A DNA stretch of 64,000 nt from Silvania confinis. GTDB lineage: Bacteria > Pseudomonadota > Gammaproteobacteria > Enterobacterales > Enterobacteriaceae. The stretch's first letter is position 1; each line of letters starts with the position of its first letter. Shown here one piece after another: positions 54,815 through 62,884 of the stretch. The stretch lies in contig NZ_JAMGZJ010000072.1 in NCBI RefSeq assembly GCF_025564085.1, positions 124,001-188,000 on the forward strand, given 5' to 3'. The position numbers and the translations under genes were made by a program. The notes beneath the pieces were generated by a model. That model worked only from the letters and a program-made list of their open reading frames with translations. It did no database searches and was not told the origin of the DNA.

Positions 54815-55051
54815 ATGGCAACAAGCATCCGCTTAGATGATGATTTTGTTGAAGAAGTGAAAATTCACGCAGAGGCGATGAGCCGTAGCGTGCCCAAACA
54901 GATTGAGCACTGGGCTAAGATTGGCCGCATTGCTGAGGAGAATCCCGATCTGTCGTTTTCCTTCATCAACGAAATCCTGCTGGCGAAAGCAGAAATGGAC
55001 AACGGGAGAATGAAGAAATATGTGCGCAGAAAAGACCGGTCAGGGAATTGA
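54815..55051 (+). CDS. ParD-like antitoxin
   Basis: The 78-residue protein has a ribbon-helix-helix-like N-terminus (MATSIRLDDDFVEEVKIHAEAMSRSVPKQIEHWAKIGRIAEENPDLS), then FSFINEILLAKAEMDNG. This fits the ParD-like antitoxin family (TA_antitoxin RHH type). It should bind the toxin and repress its own promoter. GAGG precedes the ATG by about 9 bp. It overlaps the RelE/ParE toxin gene by 32 bp, typical of a type II pair. Confidence 0.8.
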   Translation: MATSIRLDDDFVEEVKIHAEAMSRSVPKQIEHWAKIGRIAEENPDLSFSFINEILLAKAEMDNGRMKKYVRRKDRSGN

Positions 55052-55349
55052 GGTTTACCAGTCAAGCCGCTTTGAGAAAGCCTTCAACCGCCTGACCAAA
55101 AGCGATCAAGATAGTGTTGATGACGAAATTGATCGCATCATCGAAAACCCGGAGACAGGTGAGCGTAAGAAAGGCGATCTCAGCTATCTGCGGGTACATA
55201 AGTTCTACATGGGCAAGCAGCAGTACCTGCTCGGCTACACGTGGGTGGATCAAAGACTGGAGATCTATCTCCTGAGCATGGGAACGCACGAGAATTACTA
55301 CGATGAGCAAAAGCGGCACCGTAAAGCCGACCTGAAACTGATCGGGTAA
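55020..55349 (+). CDS. RelE/ParE-family toxin
   Basis: The 109-residue protein has IEVYQSSRFEKAFNRLTKSDQDSVDDEIDRIIENPETGERKKGDLSYLRVHKFYMGKQQYLLGYTWVDQRLEIYLLSMGTHENYYDE. This is the RelE/ParE fold order: helices, then beta sheet with the YLLGY strand and final THENYYDE. It is likely an mRNA interferase or gyrase poison neutralised by the preceding antitoxin. The start at 55020 lies inside the antitoxin gene; no better start exists downstream before the core domain. Confidence 0.85.
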   Translation: MCAEKTGQGIEVYQSSRFEKAFNRLTKSDQDSVDDEIDRIIENPETGERKKGDLSYLRVHKFYMGKQQYLLGYTWVDQRLEIYLLSMGTHENYYDEQKRHRKADLKLIG

Positions 55350-55592
55350 CGTTGGGTAAGAATTTTTATCTCTTTAAAACAGCCTGATATTCCCATAGGT
55401 CGGGCATGTGAAGCGCCCCTGACATAGCCTTTCTGGAAGGCGCCTCGCAACCTCTAAATCAACGTTATGTAATTCAGGGTTAAGGCTTTTATTCCTCTAG
55501 CGAGGGTCGTAAAGTGACTGCGTTGCGGCACATCCGCAATCGGGCGTAGGAACCCGCATTCTACAGAGCAACTTTTTAATAGGATGCTCAAT

Positions 55593-56048
55593 ATGACTAC
55601 TATCCAGACACTGACTTGCTGTCACTCTGACGAAATCGTTACTGACCACTTCACCACCCTGCCCCTTACTGCTGAATCTGATCTCTTCGAGGTCGCCGAT
55701 CGCTGCGCCGCGCTGGTGAGCGTATTGATCGAAACTGACGACAGTGCATCCCGCACTGCGCTCTGCGAACGTCTGCTGCACGCGCTGCAAAAGCTGCGTG
55801 AACTTTGTGATGTCGAACTCCCGCCGCATCTTATCGCACAGCTGATTCAGGGGGAAAAACTCAACTCCTGTATGCCGGACTGCTGGCAGGAAACTGCGCC
55901 ACAAGTGGATTACGCGCTGGCTTTGGTGCGGGCAATTTTGGGTGGAACACTGCCCGACAACGTCGAGAAACAACTGGCGGGGCTGCTGCACGATCTTGTC
56001 TGGCTGCTGAATGAATTTGTGAAGGAGCCTTATATCAGCGTGCACTGA
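55593..56048 (+). CDS. unrecognised 151-residue protein of a mobile element
   Basis: The soluble helical protein has EVADRCAALVSVLIETDDSASRTALCERLLHALQKLRELCDVELPPHLIAQLI and LLHDLVWLLNEFVKEPYISVH. I do not know its family. A decayed relative lies at 1519-2000 with the same surroundings, including an upstream minus-strand PTPD reading frame (55500-55565). It may be a regulatory or small accessory protein of a P4-like satellite or related integrated element, though no integrase is present. ATG 55593 is preceded by AGGA; ATG 55584 is an alternative. Confidence 0.6.
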   Translation: MTTIQTLTCCHSDEIVTDHFTTLPLTAESDLFEVADRCAALVSVLIETDDSASRTALCERLLHALQKLRELCDVELPPHLIAQLIQGEKLNSCMPDCWQETAPQVDYALALVRAILGGTLPDNVEKQLAGLLHDLVWLLNEFVKEPYISVH

Positions 56049-56472
56049 GTGCGGGTGGAGTTCGGCGAACGCGTTTTGATTTCAGGTTGTGAAAAGGGGC
56101 TGTCGCAGGCCCCTTAATGCGTTGGAAGATGGGGTTGGTGTTTAGGGGGCGGGGATTCGAATTTTTGCACGTTGGCAATGTTGGTTGTTGTGTGTGAGAA
56201 ACAATGAATGTCTCAGGGCGTGAAGCGGATATCAGCAATCTCCCTCACAACTAACGGAAGCCTTACTAACATCATTGTGCTAGGCGATAAGTGCTTCATT
56301 TACCCCGCCCAAACTGAATGGAATTGCATTTCTAAAGAACAGTATGGGTGGTCATAAAAAACCCAAGATCTGGTAACTACCTTCTCTAAATATGGTAAAA
56401 TTACTGGATAAATGGACAGGATGGTATATCATTCAGTGAGTTTTGGTTTGATTTTGCTTTGGAGTGGTTTTT
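56049..56472. other. intergenic region before ietA
   Basis: It contains a hairpin AAGGGGC-TGTCGCAG-GCCCCTT near 56093-56115 that may end the upstream transcript, then AT-rich DNA that should hold the ietAS promoter. No genes are visible. Confidence 0.5.
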
Positions 56473-57555
56473 ATGATTAACATCACTAAAGATCTATTTG
56501 TAGAAGTGATGAATGATGCATTACAGGGAAAGCGTGAAAATCTCGAAATGCGTTTACGCATCATTATAAAGAAACTGAAGAAAGACTCTCCGGAGCTGGC
56601 GTCTGAGCTTAGTGATGCACTTTTGAGAAATGCTGATTCTGTCAACATAATACGGGGAGCTACGGCAAACCGACAACCAGCGCCTGTTGATGCAGATACA
56701 AGGCAAAAATTATTGGTTGAGACTTACCCAGTCAAATTGACAGTTACTCCTCTTTGGCCTCAGCACATTTCTACCTCACTCAACCGTTTTGCGACCGAGT
56801 GGGATAAAAGGGATCAGCTTATTGAAAAAGGGTTGTTACCTTCTAAATCACTATTAATGGATGGTCCGCCCGGAGTAGGGAAAACGCTCGCTGCTAAATG
56901 GCTTGCAGAAAAAATGAATTTACCGCTTTTGACATTAGATCTTGCAAGTGTTATGAGCAGTTTCCTTGGAAAGACAGGGAGCAATATACGAGCGGTGTTA
57001 GATTATGCACGCGCTTTCCCGTGTGTTTTGTTATTGGATGAATTTGATTCAATCGCGAAAAAGAGAGATGATTCTTCCGATGTAGGGGAGTTAAAAAGAT
57101 TAGTAACAGTATTGTTGCAAGCCATTGATGAATGGCCTGCGACTTCAATTTTAGTTGCAGCTACTAACCATGGAGAGTTGTTAGACCCTGCCGTGTGGAG
57201 ACGTTTTGATCGAGTAATCAGTTTTGACTATCCATCACAAGATCTTATAAAAGAATTTTTGCTTAGAAAAGATTTACCGCCTGGGTTGGCAATGTACATT
57301 AGCGAAAATTTGGTTGGCAAGTCTTTTGCCGTTATTGAACGTTCAATTAATCAAGCAAAGCGCAACTCTGTTCTGGAGAACATACCCGTTAATAAAGCTG
57401 TCATGGAAGAAGTTTTTGAGGGTAAACCCATCGCGGATTTGATTAGGTCAATGAATGAAAAGGGGCTATCGCAGAGGCAAATATCCGCTGAGCTCGCAAT
57501 CTCAAGACCGTTGATTAAAAAAATAATTGATGCAGAAGGATTGAGTGATGAATAA
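56473..57555 (+). CDS. ietA: IetA-like AAA+ ATPase of an IetAS defence system
   Basis: The 360-residue protein has a helical N-terminus (DLFVEVMNDALQGKRENLEMRLRIIIKKLKKDSPELASELSDALLR). The AAA+ module has Walker A GPPGVGKT (near 131), Walker B LLLDEFDS (near 186-190), sensor-1 VAATNH and RRFDRVISFDYP. The C-terminal helix-turn-helix-like tail is KGLSQRQISAELAISRPLIKKIIDAEGL. It overlaps the subtilase gene by 8 bp. This AAA+/subtilase pair is the IetAS system, reported as antiphage. ATG 56473 has GGAG upstream. The gene is clearly more AT-rich than the flanking hyd/hyc genes. Confidence 0.85.
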   Translation: MINITKDLFVEVMNDALQGKRENLEMRLRIIIKKLKKDSPELASELSDALLRNADSVNIIRGATANRQPAPVDADTRQKLLVETYPVKLTVTPLWPQHISTSLNRFATEWDKRDQLIEKGLLPSKSLLMDGPPGVGKTLAAKWLAEKMNLPLLTLDLASVMSSFLGKTGSNIRAVLDYARAFPCVLLLDEFDSIAKKRDDSSDVGELKRLVTVLLQAIDEWPATSILVAATNHGELLDPAVWRRFDRVISFDYPSQDLIKEFLLRKDLPPGLAMYISENLVGKSFAVIERSINQAKRNSVLENIPVNKAVMEEVFEGKPIADLIRSMNEKGLSQRQISAELAISRPLIKKIIDAEGLSDE

Positions 57556-59745
57556 TAAAAACATGTTATTAGGTTACGGCGAAACTTTAACTGGTGAAGT
57601 TAAAGTTAAAAAAGGTAATGGCCCTAAAAATAAGCCATATACATACGAAGAGAATGCCCCCGTAATCATGCGTGAGTTACAGGGCGTGTTAAAGAGTATG
57701 GATGCACTTCCTGATGCAGTTATGCCAAATGGGGAGGCTGTTGCGAAGATCACGCTGCATCCTGCATTTTTAGCAAAATCATATTTCCCGGTTTTACTTT
57801 TTAAAAAATTTGCCTTGCATAGCGTGGGTAGCAAATCAGTAAAAGTAAAACCGCGGAAAATAGTTGAAGGGCGAGGAAAATCTAAGGATGAATTTTCTAG
57901 CGCTTGTATTTATGTATCTGGGAAAGTTAAAGATTTTTTAGCTCTTTATAATGCCTTAAATAGTGATCGTTTGAACAAGGGCCAAAAGAAAGAAATCATA
58001 ACTTTCGAAGCCATTTCATTTTTTGATTCGGATGATAAAATAAAAACTATTGAACCATCGCAGAAAACAAGAAAGCTTGAAGTTGCACTGCACACTCCAG
58101 AAAGTAATAAAGATGTTTTACGTAGCTTTATTAATTACGCATTATCATGCGGGGCAACCATTAATGAAAATAAAATTATAAATATGAATGGGTTGACGTT
58201 CATGCCGATTATTGCCAATGCTCATGAAGCTGCAATGGTCGCTGAATTCTCATTTTTAAGGGCTATTCGTGACTTACCTAGCCTAAGGATCAATAACCCA
58301 GTTTTTACACGCACACTAATTGAAAACAATGACTTAAAATTACCTACGGAGAAAGCGATTAATGATAATATTAAAGTCGCTATATTTGATGGAGGTATAG
58401 GTAACACTGACTTTGAACGATGGGTTGAAGAATACGCATTTAGTCAAAATTCAAAGACAAGTGGTCAACTACTTTCACATGGACAAGATGTTACCTCTAC
58501 AGTATTGTTTGGTACAATTATTGAAGGGCAGAAAGAACTTCCCATTCCTTATACAAAAATAGATCATTATCGTGTTCTAGACAATTCTATTGATGGACAA
58601 GACGAAGATTTATTTGATGTGTTGTTAAGAATTAAATCTGTTCTAGATGACGAGGACTATGATTATATCAATCTGAGTCTGGGACCTAGATTCCCTGTTG
58701 ATGACGATGATGTACATGTGTGGACATCAACATTAGAACAATATCTCTCATCCGGTAAAACATTATGTACTGTAGCTGTTGGTAACGATGGTTGCTTAGG
58801 TGATGGATTAAATCGTATTCAACCACCTTCTGACTTAGTAAACGCTCTGGCTGTTGGGGCGGCTAACTCTCTGTCTGATAAGTGGATAAAAAGTGATTAT
58901 AGTTGTATTGGCCCAGGACGAAGCCCTGGATTTGTTAAACCTGACGGTATAGCATTTGGAGGGTCAAAAGAAGAACCATTCAAGCTGTATAGTCCATTTT
59001 TAGGGGGGATTGTACAAACTGCGGGGACAAGTTTCTCTTCACCATTAGTTTTACGTCAAGCTATTGGCTTGACCGCAAGTCTGCAATATGACATCACGCC
59101 ACTTACAGCTAAAGCGCTGTTAATTCATCATGCAGAAAATAACGGATCAGAACGTAGCCATGTTGGCTGGGGGCGATTCCCTCATAATTTAGCTGATGTT
59201 ATTTACTGTGATGACAATGAAGTGAAGGTTATTTATCAAGGTAAATTAAAACCATCTCAGCATCTGCGGGCATCCATTCCATTTCCTGACATTCCCGTTA
59301 ATGGGGTATCGATTTAAAAGCTACCTTCTGCTTTACTACTCCGGTTGATGTCGAGCATCCTGTTAATTACACCAAAAGCGGATTAGTTGTTACAATGAGG
59401 AAAACCCCAAATGACAAAATTGGCGCAACCTTCCCTCTATTTAACAGTAAAAGTATTTATGCAACAGAAGAAGAACTTCGTGAAGACTCCCATCGGTGGG
59501 AGACCACGTTAAGAAGTGAACATACATTCAACAAAGACACTCTTAAAGACCCTTGTTTTGATGTAATCTATTATGGTCGTGATTGCGGTATGCCTGTTGA
59601 AGTTGAGGATTTACCAGAACTAGCTTATGTTCTAATCGTTTCACTTAAAGCGAAAGATACTCCTGAGTTATATAATAATATTCGTCAACGTTATCAAACT
59701 TTACAACCAATTAAAATCAAACAACAAATTAGAATCCAATCTTAA
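57548..59745 (+). pseudogene. ietS: IetS-like subtilase, split by a frameshift
   Basis: The first part, 57548-59317, encodes an N-terminal domain of ~270 residues and an S8 protease domain with Asp281 (IFDGGIGN), His311 (LLSHGQDVTSTVLFG) and Ser495 (AGTSFSSPL), so the triad is intact. The frame stops at 59315-59317. In another frame the sequence continues DLKATFCFTTPVDVEHPVNY and then KSGLVVTMRKTPND to 59745. One missing G in GGGG (59303-59306) would explain the break; five Gs would read VNGGIDLKATF. The C-terminal ~145 residues are detached. It may be inactive, translated as two pieces, phase variable, or a sequencing error. Confidence 0.8.
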
Positions 59746-59800
59746 TTTATTCGTAAAAATAATGCCTTTTCGTGCATGACAATTAAATTAGTGTTTTTTC

Positions 59801-59827
59801 AAAGCCGCGCCAGTTCTGGCGCGGCTT
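59801..59827 (+). terminator. strong inverted repeat after ietAS
   Basis: AAAGCCGCGCCAG pairs perfectly with CTGGCGCGGCTTT around TT. The run TTTTTTC precedes it, so it can terminate minus-strand transcripts well and plus-strand transcripts moderately. Confidence 0.8.
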
Positions 59828-59926
59828 TGATGCACTTGTATAAAAACGTTTCTATATCAATCCCGGGTTATGATGCCGGTTAAACAGGTAGGCTTGTAGT
59901 TGAATGAGTGTTTACAGCTTGCTTTC

Positions 59927-60004
59927 GAGTTTGAGTTTGAGTTTGAGTTTGAGTTTGAGTTTGAGTTTGAGTTTGAGTTTGAGTTTGAGTTTGAGTTTGA
60001 GTTT
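59927..60004. repeat. hexanucleotide microsatellite (GAGTTT)13
   Basis: The unit GAGTTT is repeated 13 times without a mismatch, preceded by TTC and followed by AAACG. In one minus-strand frame it encodes Ser-Asn repeats, but there is no supported gene. Copy number is probably variable. Confidence 0.95.
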
Positions 60005-60132
60005 AAACGATAGATGAAACACACTGTGAATCGCCACGACTTAGGCAAGCATAAACATCTTCTCTACCCTTTCACGCGATCTCACACCTTAAACTCCTGC
60101 TATCGTTTACCCGTCAAAATTAAAGCTCGGCT

Positions 60133-60309
60133 TTACCACTTCACGAAAATAAGAACCAATATAAAAAACACAGGTACAAGCCATAAGGGACCGTTTGGGA
60201 AAAAATAAAACAGTACGAATGCGAATAATATTGTCAATATGGCTGGGCCATAGTCGGAGAGCAAAGACCTAAACATCCGTTTTAACACTCTGCACATAAT
60301 ATTAACCAT
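60133..60309 (-). CDS. orphan copy of the two-helix immunity protein
   Basis: The 58-residue protein is aligned without gaps to that at 53488-53664 (RSLLSDYGPAILTILFAFVLFYFFPNGPLW versus RSLLSYYGPGILTILFAFVFLHFFPNGPFW). It has a basic N-terminus and two membrane helices. The region upstream of it on the minus strand is the duplicated effector-cassette upstream region, but the 690-bp effector gene is missing between them. It keeps immunity after loss of the toxin or against variants in other strains. Confidence 0.65.
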   Translation of the reverse strand: MVNIMCRVLKRMFRSLLSDYGPAILTILFAFVLFYFFPNGPLWLVPVFFILVLIFVKW

Positions 60310-60321
60310 GATTATAATACC

Positions 60322-60516
60322 TCGCCGCCCTGGCGATTTAACTTAAATAAACCGGGCGATTATAAGAGGCAAAAACTAATCGGTAAATAAGCACATTACA
60401 TTTTGCAAGCAATACTCTTATAAGAGAACGTTTAAACGTTCTGCGTAATAGCCAGAGCTTTTTAAATTTCAAACTCGCTGGAATTAGACGACAGGCGTAT
60501 ATTGTGCTCGCTTCTG
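60322..60516 (-). repeat. second copy of the effector-cassette upstream region
   Basis: It aligns with 54372-54567 in the same orientation. It joins almost directly to the orphan immunity gene, 12 bp from its ATG. After CTCGCTTCTG the two copies diverge, and here REP sequence follows. Confidence 0.75.
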
Positions 60517-60702
60517 CCGAGCGGCGGCTGACGCCTTGCACGGCCTACAAAACCCACGATATAAACAAATGCCGCATATTTCGTAGGCCTGGTAAGGCGC
60601 TAGCCGCCACCGGGCAATTTCAGAGAGGTTAACGTTGTCAGCAAGATTGTGCCCGGGTTTCTGCCGGGCGGCGGCTGACGCCTTGCACGGCCTACGAAAC
60701 TA
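60514..60702. repeat. REP cluster at the right edge of the island
   Basis: GCCGAGCGGCGGCTGACGCCTTGCACGGCCTAC and GCCGGGCGGCGGCTGACGCCTTGCACGGCCTAC are two direct copies flanking an inverted one (GTAGGCCTGGTAAGGCGCTAGCCGCCACCGGGC). They lie between the island and hycI. Confidence 0.85.
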
Positions 60703-60707
60703 AACCC

Positions 60708-61163
60708 TTACAACTCGCCAAACCCCAGCACCCCATGCCTTTCGGCCAGGCTTTGATAAACCCTCTCAACCGCCGTTTTCACCTTCTCCGTCATCGGATA
60801 ATAAAACCCAACAATATCCGGCTGGATGCCAAGGAAGATCACCTCCCCCACATCCCCGCGCAGCTGATCCACCAGGTAGTTCAGCGGCATATTGTGGGTG
60901 GTCATCATAAACATCTCGGCGATGTCGTCCGGGTCGATGCGGCGGATCTCGCCGGGGTTGAGCCCCATATCGGTGGCATCGACAATCAGCAGCCGCGCCG
61001 GACGCAGCTCGCGGATGGCGACCACGTCGTTTTCCGGCGCACTACCGCCGTCAAACACCACCCACTCGCCGCGCGGGGTTGTGCGGCACATCTCGGCCAG
61101 CAGCGGACCGGCACCGTCGTCGCCCATCATGCTGTTGCCGACGCAGAGTAATACATCAGTCAC
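60708..61163 (-). CDS. hycI: HycI, maturation endopeptidase for HycE
   Basis: The 151-residue protein starts MTDVLLCVGNSMMGDDGAGPLLAEM (nickel-sensing Asp region), then GGSAPENDVVAIRELRPARLLIVDATDMGLNPGEIRRI, MTTHNMPLNYLVDQL and EVIFLGIQPDIVGFYYPMT. These are HybD/HycI family motifs. It removes the C-terminal tail of HycE after nickel insertion. It overlaps hycH by 8 bp and is the last gene of the hyc operon, as in E. coli. Confidence 0.95.
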   Translation of the reverse strand: MTDVLLCVGNSMMGDDGAGPLLAEMCRTTPRGEWVVFDGGSAPENDVVAIRELRPARLLIVDATDMGLNPGEIRRIDPDDIAEMFMMTTHNMPLNYLVDQLRGDVGEVIFLGIQPDIVGFYYPMTEKVKTAVERVYQSLAERHGVLGFGEL

Positions 61164-61566
61164 GTTGCCTCCGAACCATCAGATAGATGGCGTTTTCCTG
61201 GTGAATGGCGTGCAGCATGTTAAGCATGCTGTTGCTCCACGCCTGCTGCTGCGCCGTTTGCCCTGCCCTTGCGGCGTCGAAGGCATTAGCGAGCATCACG
61301 ATATGGTTGGCGTCGATGACGATCTCGCCGTAGCGCGGCACGCCTTCCATTTTGCGCCGCGCCTCGCTACCCGCGTCGAGGGTGGCGATCCACGCCAGAT
61401 AGTCGTCCCACGGGCAGGTCATCGCCGCCTCCAGGCAGTCGATGACCCCCAGATGGTGGCCGATGGCCAGCCCGTAGTAGATCACCTGCTGGGCGTCGTC
61501 GGGGGTGTTGTCGTTCTCGTCAATAAACTTGCGGCTAAGCTGGCTGAATACCACTGTTTCGCTCAT
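61156..61566 (-). CDS. hycH: HycH, formate hydrogenlyase maturation protein
   Basis: The 136-residue protein has [71 protein letters not shown] and MLNMLHAIHQENAIYLMVRRQ, collinear with E. coli HycH of the same length. It is needed for HycE processing, although its exact action is not settled. Its ATG overlaps the hycG stop by one base and its end overlaps hycI. Confidence 0.94.
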   Translation of the reverse strand: MSETVVFSQLSRKFIDENDNTPDDAQQVIYYGLAIGHHLGVIDCLEAAMTCPWDDYLAWIATLDAGSEARRKMEGVPRYGEIVIDANHIVMLANAFDAARAGQTAQQQAWSNSMLNMLHAIHQENAIYLMVRRQRD

Positions 61567-62330
61567 CAGACACGCTCCTGCCCGACCACCTCAAGGAGGT
61601 TGCCGACAATCTCATTCAGGCGCGGATCGTTCTCGCGCGCCAGCCAGGCCGCCACGCTTTTGTCGCCTTCCAGCAGATGACGCATAAAGTCGTCGGCAAT
61701 CTGGCGACCGTAGCGGTAGCCCGCCAGACGGCGCGCGGCGCGATCGATACGCACCCGCAGGGGCTGCACCATCTCCGGGTGCAAAATGTCGGCAGGCTGG
61801 TTATCCAGCGCCCCCGGCTCGCGGGCGTGGATTTTTTGCTCCAGCAGCCCCAGCGCCATTGCAAAGCCATACAGGGTGGCGGCAGGCGACGGCGGGCAGC
61901 CGGGAATGTACACGTCCACCGGCACGATTTTGTCGGTGCCGCCCCAGACGCAGTACAGGTCGTGGAAGATGCCGCCGGAGTTGCCGCAGGCCCCGTAGGA
62001 GATACAAATTTTTGGATCCGGGGCCGATTCCCACGCGCGCAGCGCCGGGGAGCGCATCGCGCGGGTGACCGCGCCGGTAAACAGCAGAATATCGGCGTGG
62101 CGCGGGGATGGCACCACTTTGATGCCGAAGCGTTCGGTGTCGAAAATCGGCGACAGGGTGGCGAAGATCTCGATTTCGCAGCCGTTGCAGCCGCCGCAGT
62201 CGACGCGGTAGACGTAGGCGGAACGCTTAATTTTTTTCAGCAGCGAGGCCTTCATGCTGGCGATGGAGTCGTCTACCGTCACCGGCACCGGGATCCCCTG
62301 TTCGTTACGCGGGCCTAACAGTTCGCTCAT
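61566..62330 (-). CDS. hycG: HycG, hydrogenase-3 small subunit
   Basis: The 254-residue protein is a NuoB-like 4Fe-4S subunit. It contains [58 protein letters not shown], which supply the N2-type cluster cysteines, and a C-terminal tail with [16 protein letters not shown]. It passes electrons from HycF/HycB to the NiFe large subunit HycE at the cytoplasmic side of the membrane. It overlaps hycF by 4 bp (ATGA) and hycH by one base. Confidence 0.96.
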   Translation of the reverse strand: MSELLGPRNEQGIPVPVTVDDSIASMKASLLKKIKRSAYVYRVDCGGCNGCEIEIFATLSPIFDTERFGIKVVPSPRHADILLFTGAVTRAMRSPALRAWESAPDPKICISYGACGNSGGIFHDLYCVWGGTDKIVPVDVYIPGCPPSPAATLYGFAMALGLLEQKIHAREPGALDNQPADILHPEMVQPLRVRIDRAARRLAGYRYGRQIADDFMRHLLEGDKSVAAWLARENDPRLNEIVGNLLEVVGQERV

Positions 62331-62872
62331 CGTGTCGCTTCCTTCATTTCGCGGGTCAGATGGATTTTGTCCGACGGGGTCAGCCCCTGCAGGCGCTTGC
62401 AGTCCGGGCAGGTTTCAAAACTCTCCCGGTGCGATTCGGCGCGTTGATCGCCGTTGTGGCGCAGCAGGGCAATCACGTAGTCGATCTCTTTTTGCACCGC
62501 ATACGGACGCTCGCACACCCGGCAGTGGCAGATATCAAAGCGCGACTGCTGCAGGAAATCGGCCTTGTTCCACACCGCCAGCTCGTACGCCTGCGACAGC
62601 GTAATCGCCGTGGTCGGGCAGACCTCTTCGCAGCGTCCGCAAAAGATGCAGCGCCCGAGGTTGAACTGCCAGGTCAGCTGGCCGAACTGCAGATCGGTCT
62701 CTACCGTCAGGGCGTTCGACGGGCAGGCGTTCACGCAGGCCGCGCAGCCGATGCACTGCTGCGGGTTGTGCTCCGGCTTGCCGCGCATATTTTTGTCGAC
62801 CGCAATCGGCTGCAGCGGATAGGACTCCGTGACCACGCCGGTTTTGATGACTTTTTTGATAAACGTAAACAT
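62327..62872 (-). CDS. hycF: HycF, two-[4Fe-4S] ferredoxin subunit
   Basis: The 181-residue protein is NuoI-like, with clusters [16 protein letters not shown] and [16 protein letters not shown]. It also has [10 protein letters not shown] and CPDCKRL near the C-terminus, a pair seen in HycF. It carries electrons between HycB and HycG in formate hydrogenlyase. It lies 12 bp after hycE and overlaps hycG by 4 bp. Confidence 0.95.
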   Translation of the reverse strand: MFTFIKKVIKTGVVTESYPLQPIAVDKNMRGKPEHNPQQCIGCAACVNACPSNALTVETDLQFGQLTWQFNLGRCIFCGRCEEVCPTTAITLSQAYELAVWNKADFLQQSRFDICHCRVCERPYAVQKEIDYVIALLRHNGDQRAESHRESFETCPDCKRLQGLTPSDKIHLTREMKEATR

Positions 62873-62884
62873 GGGGGCTCCGGG

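Noticed and set aside
59927-60004. CRISPR array
   Set aside because: The repeat is a pure 6-bp tandem tract with no spacers and no cas genes nearby. No other CRISPR-like pattern was seen in the window.
59857-60048. Minus-strand frame with Ser-Asn repeats across the hexamer tract
   Set aside because: It would need a TTG start without a ribosome site, and most of it is the microsatellite itself.
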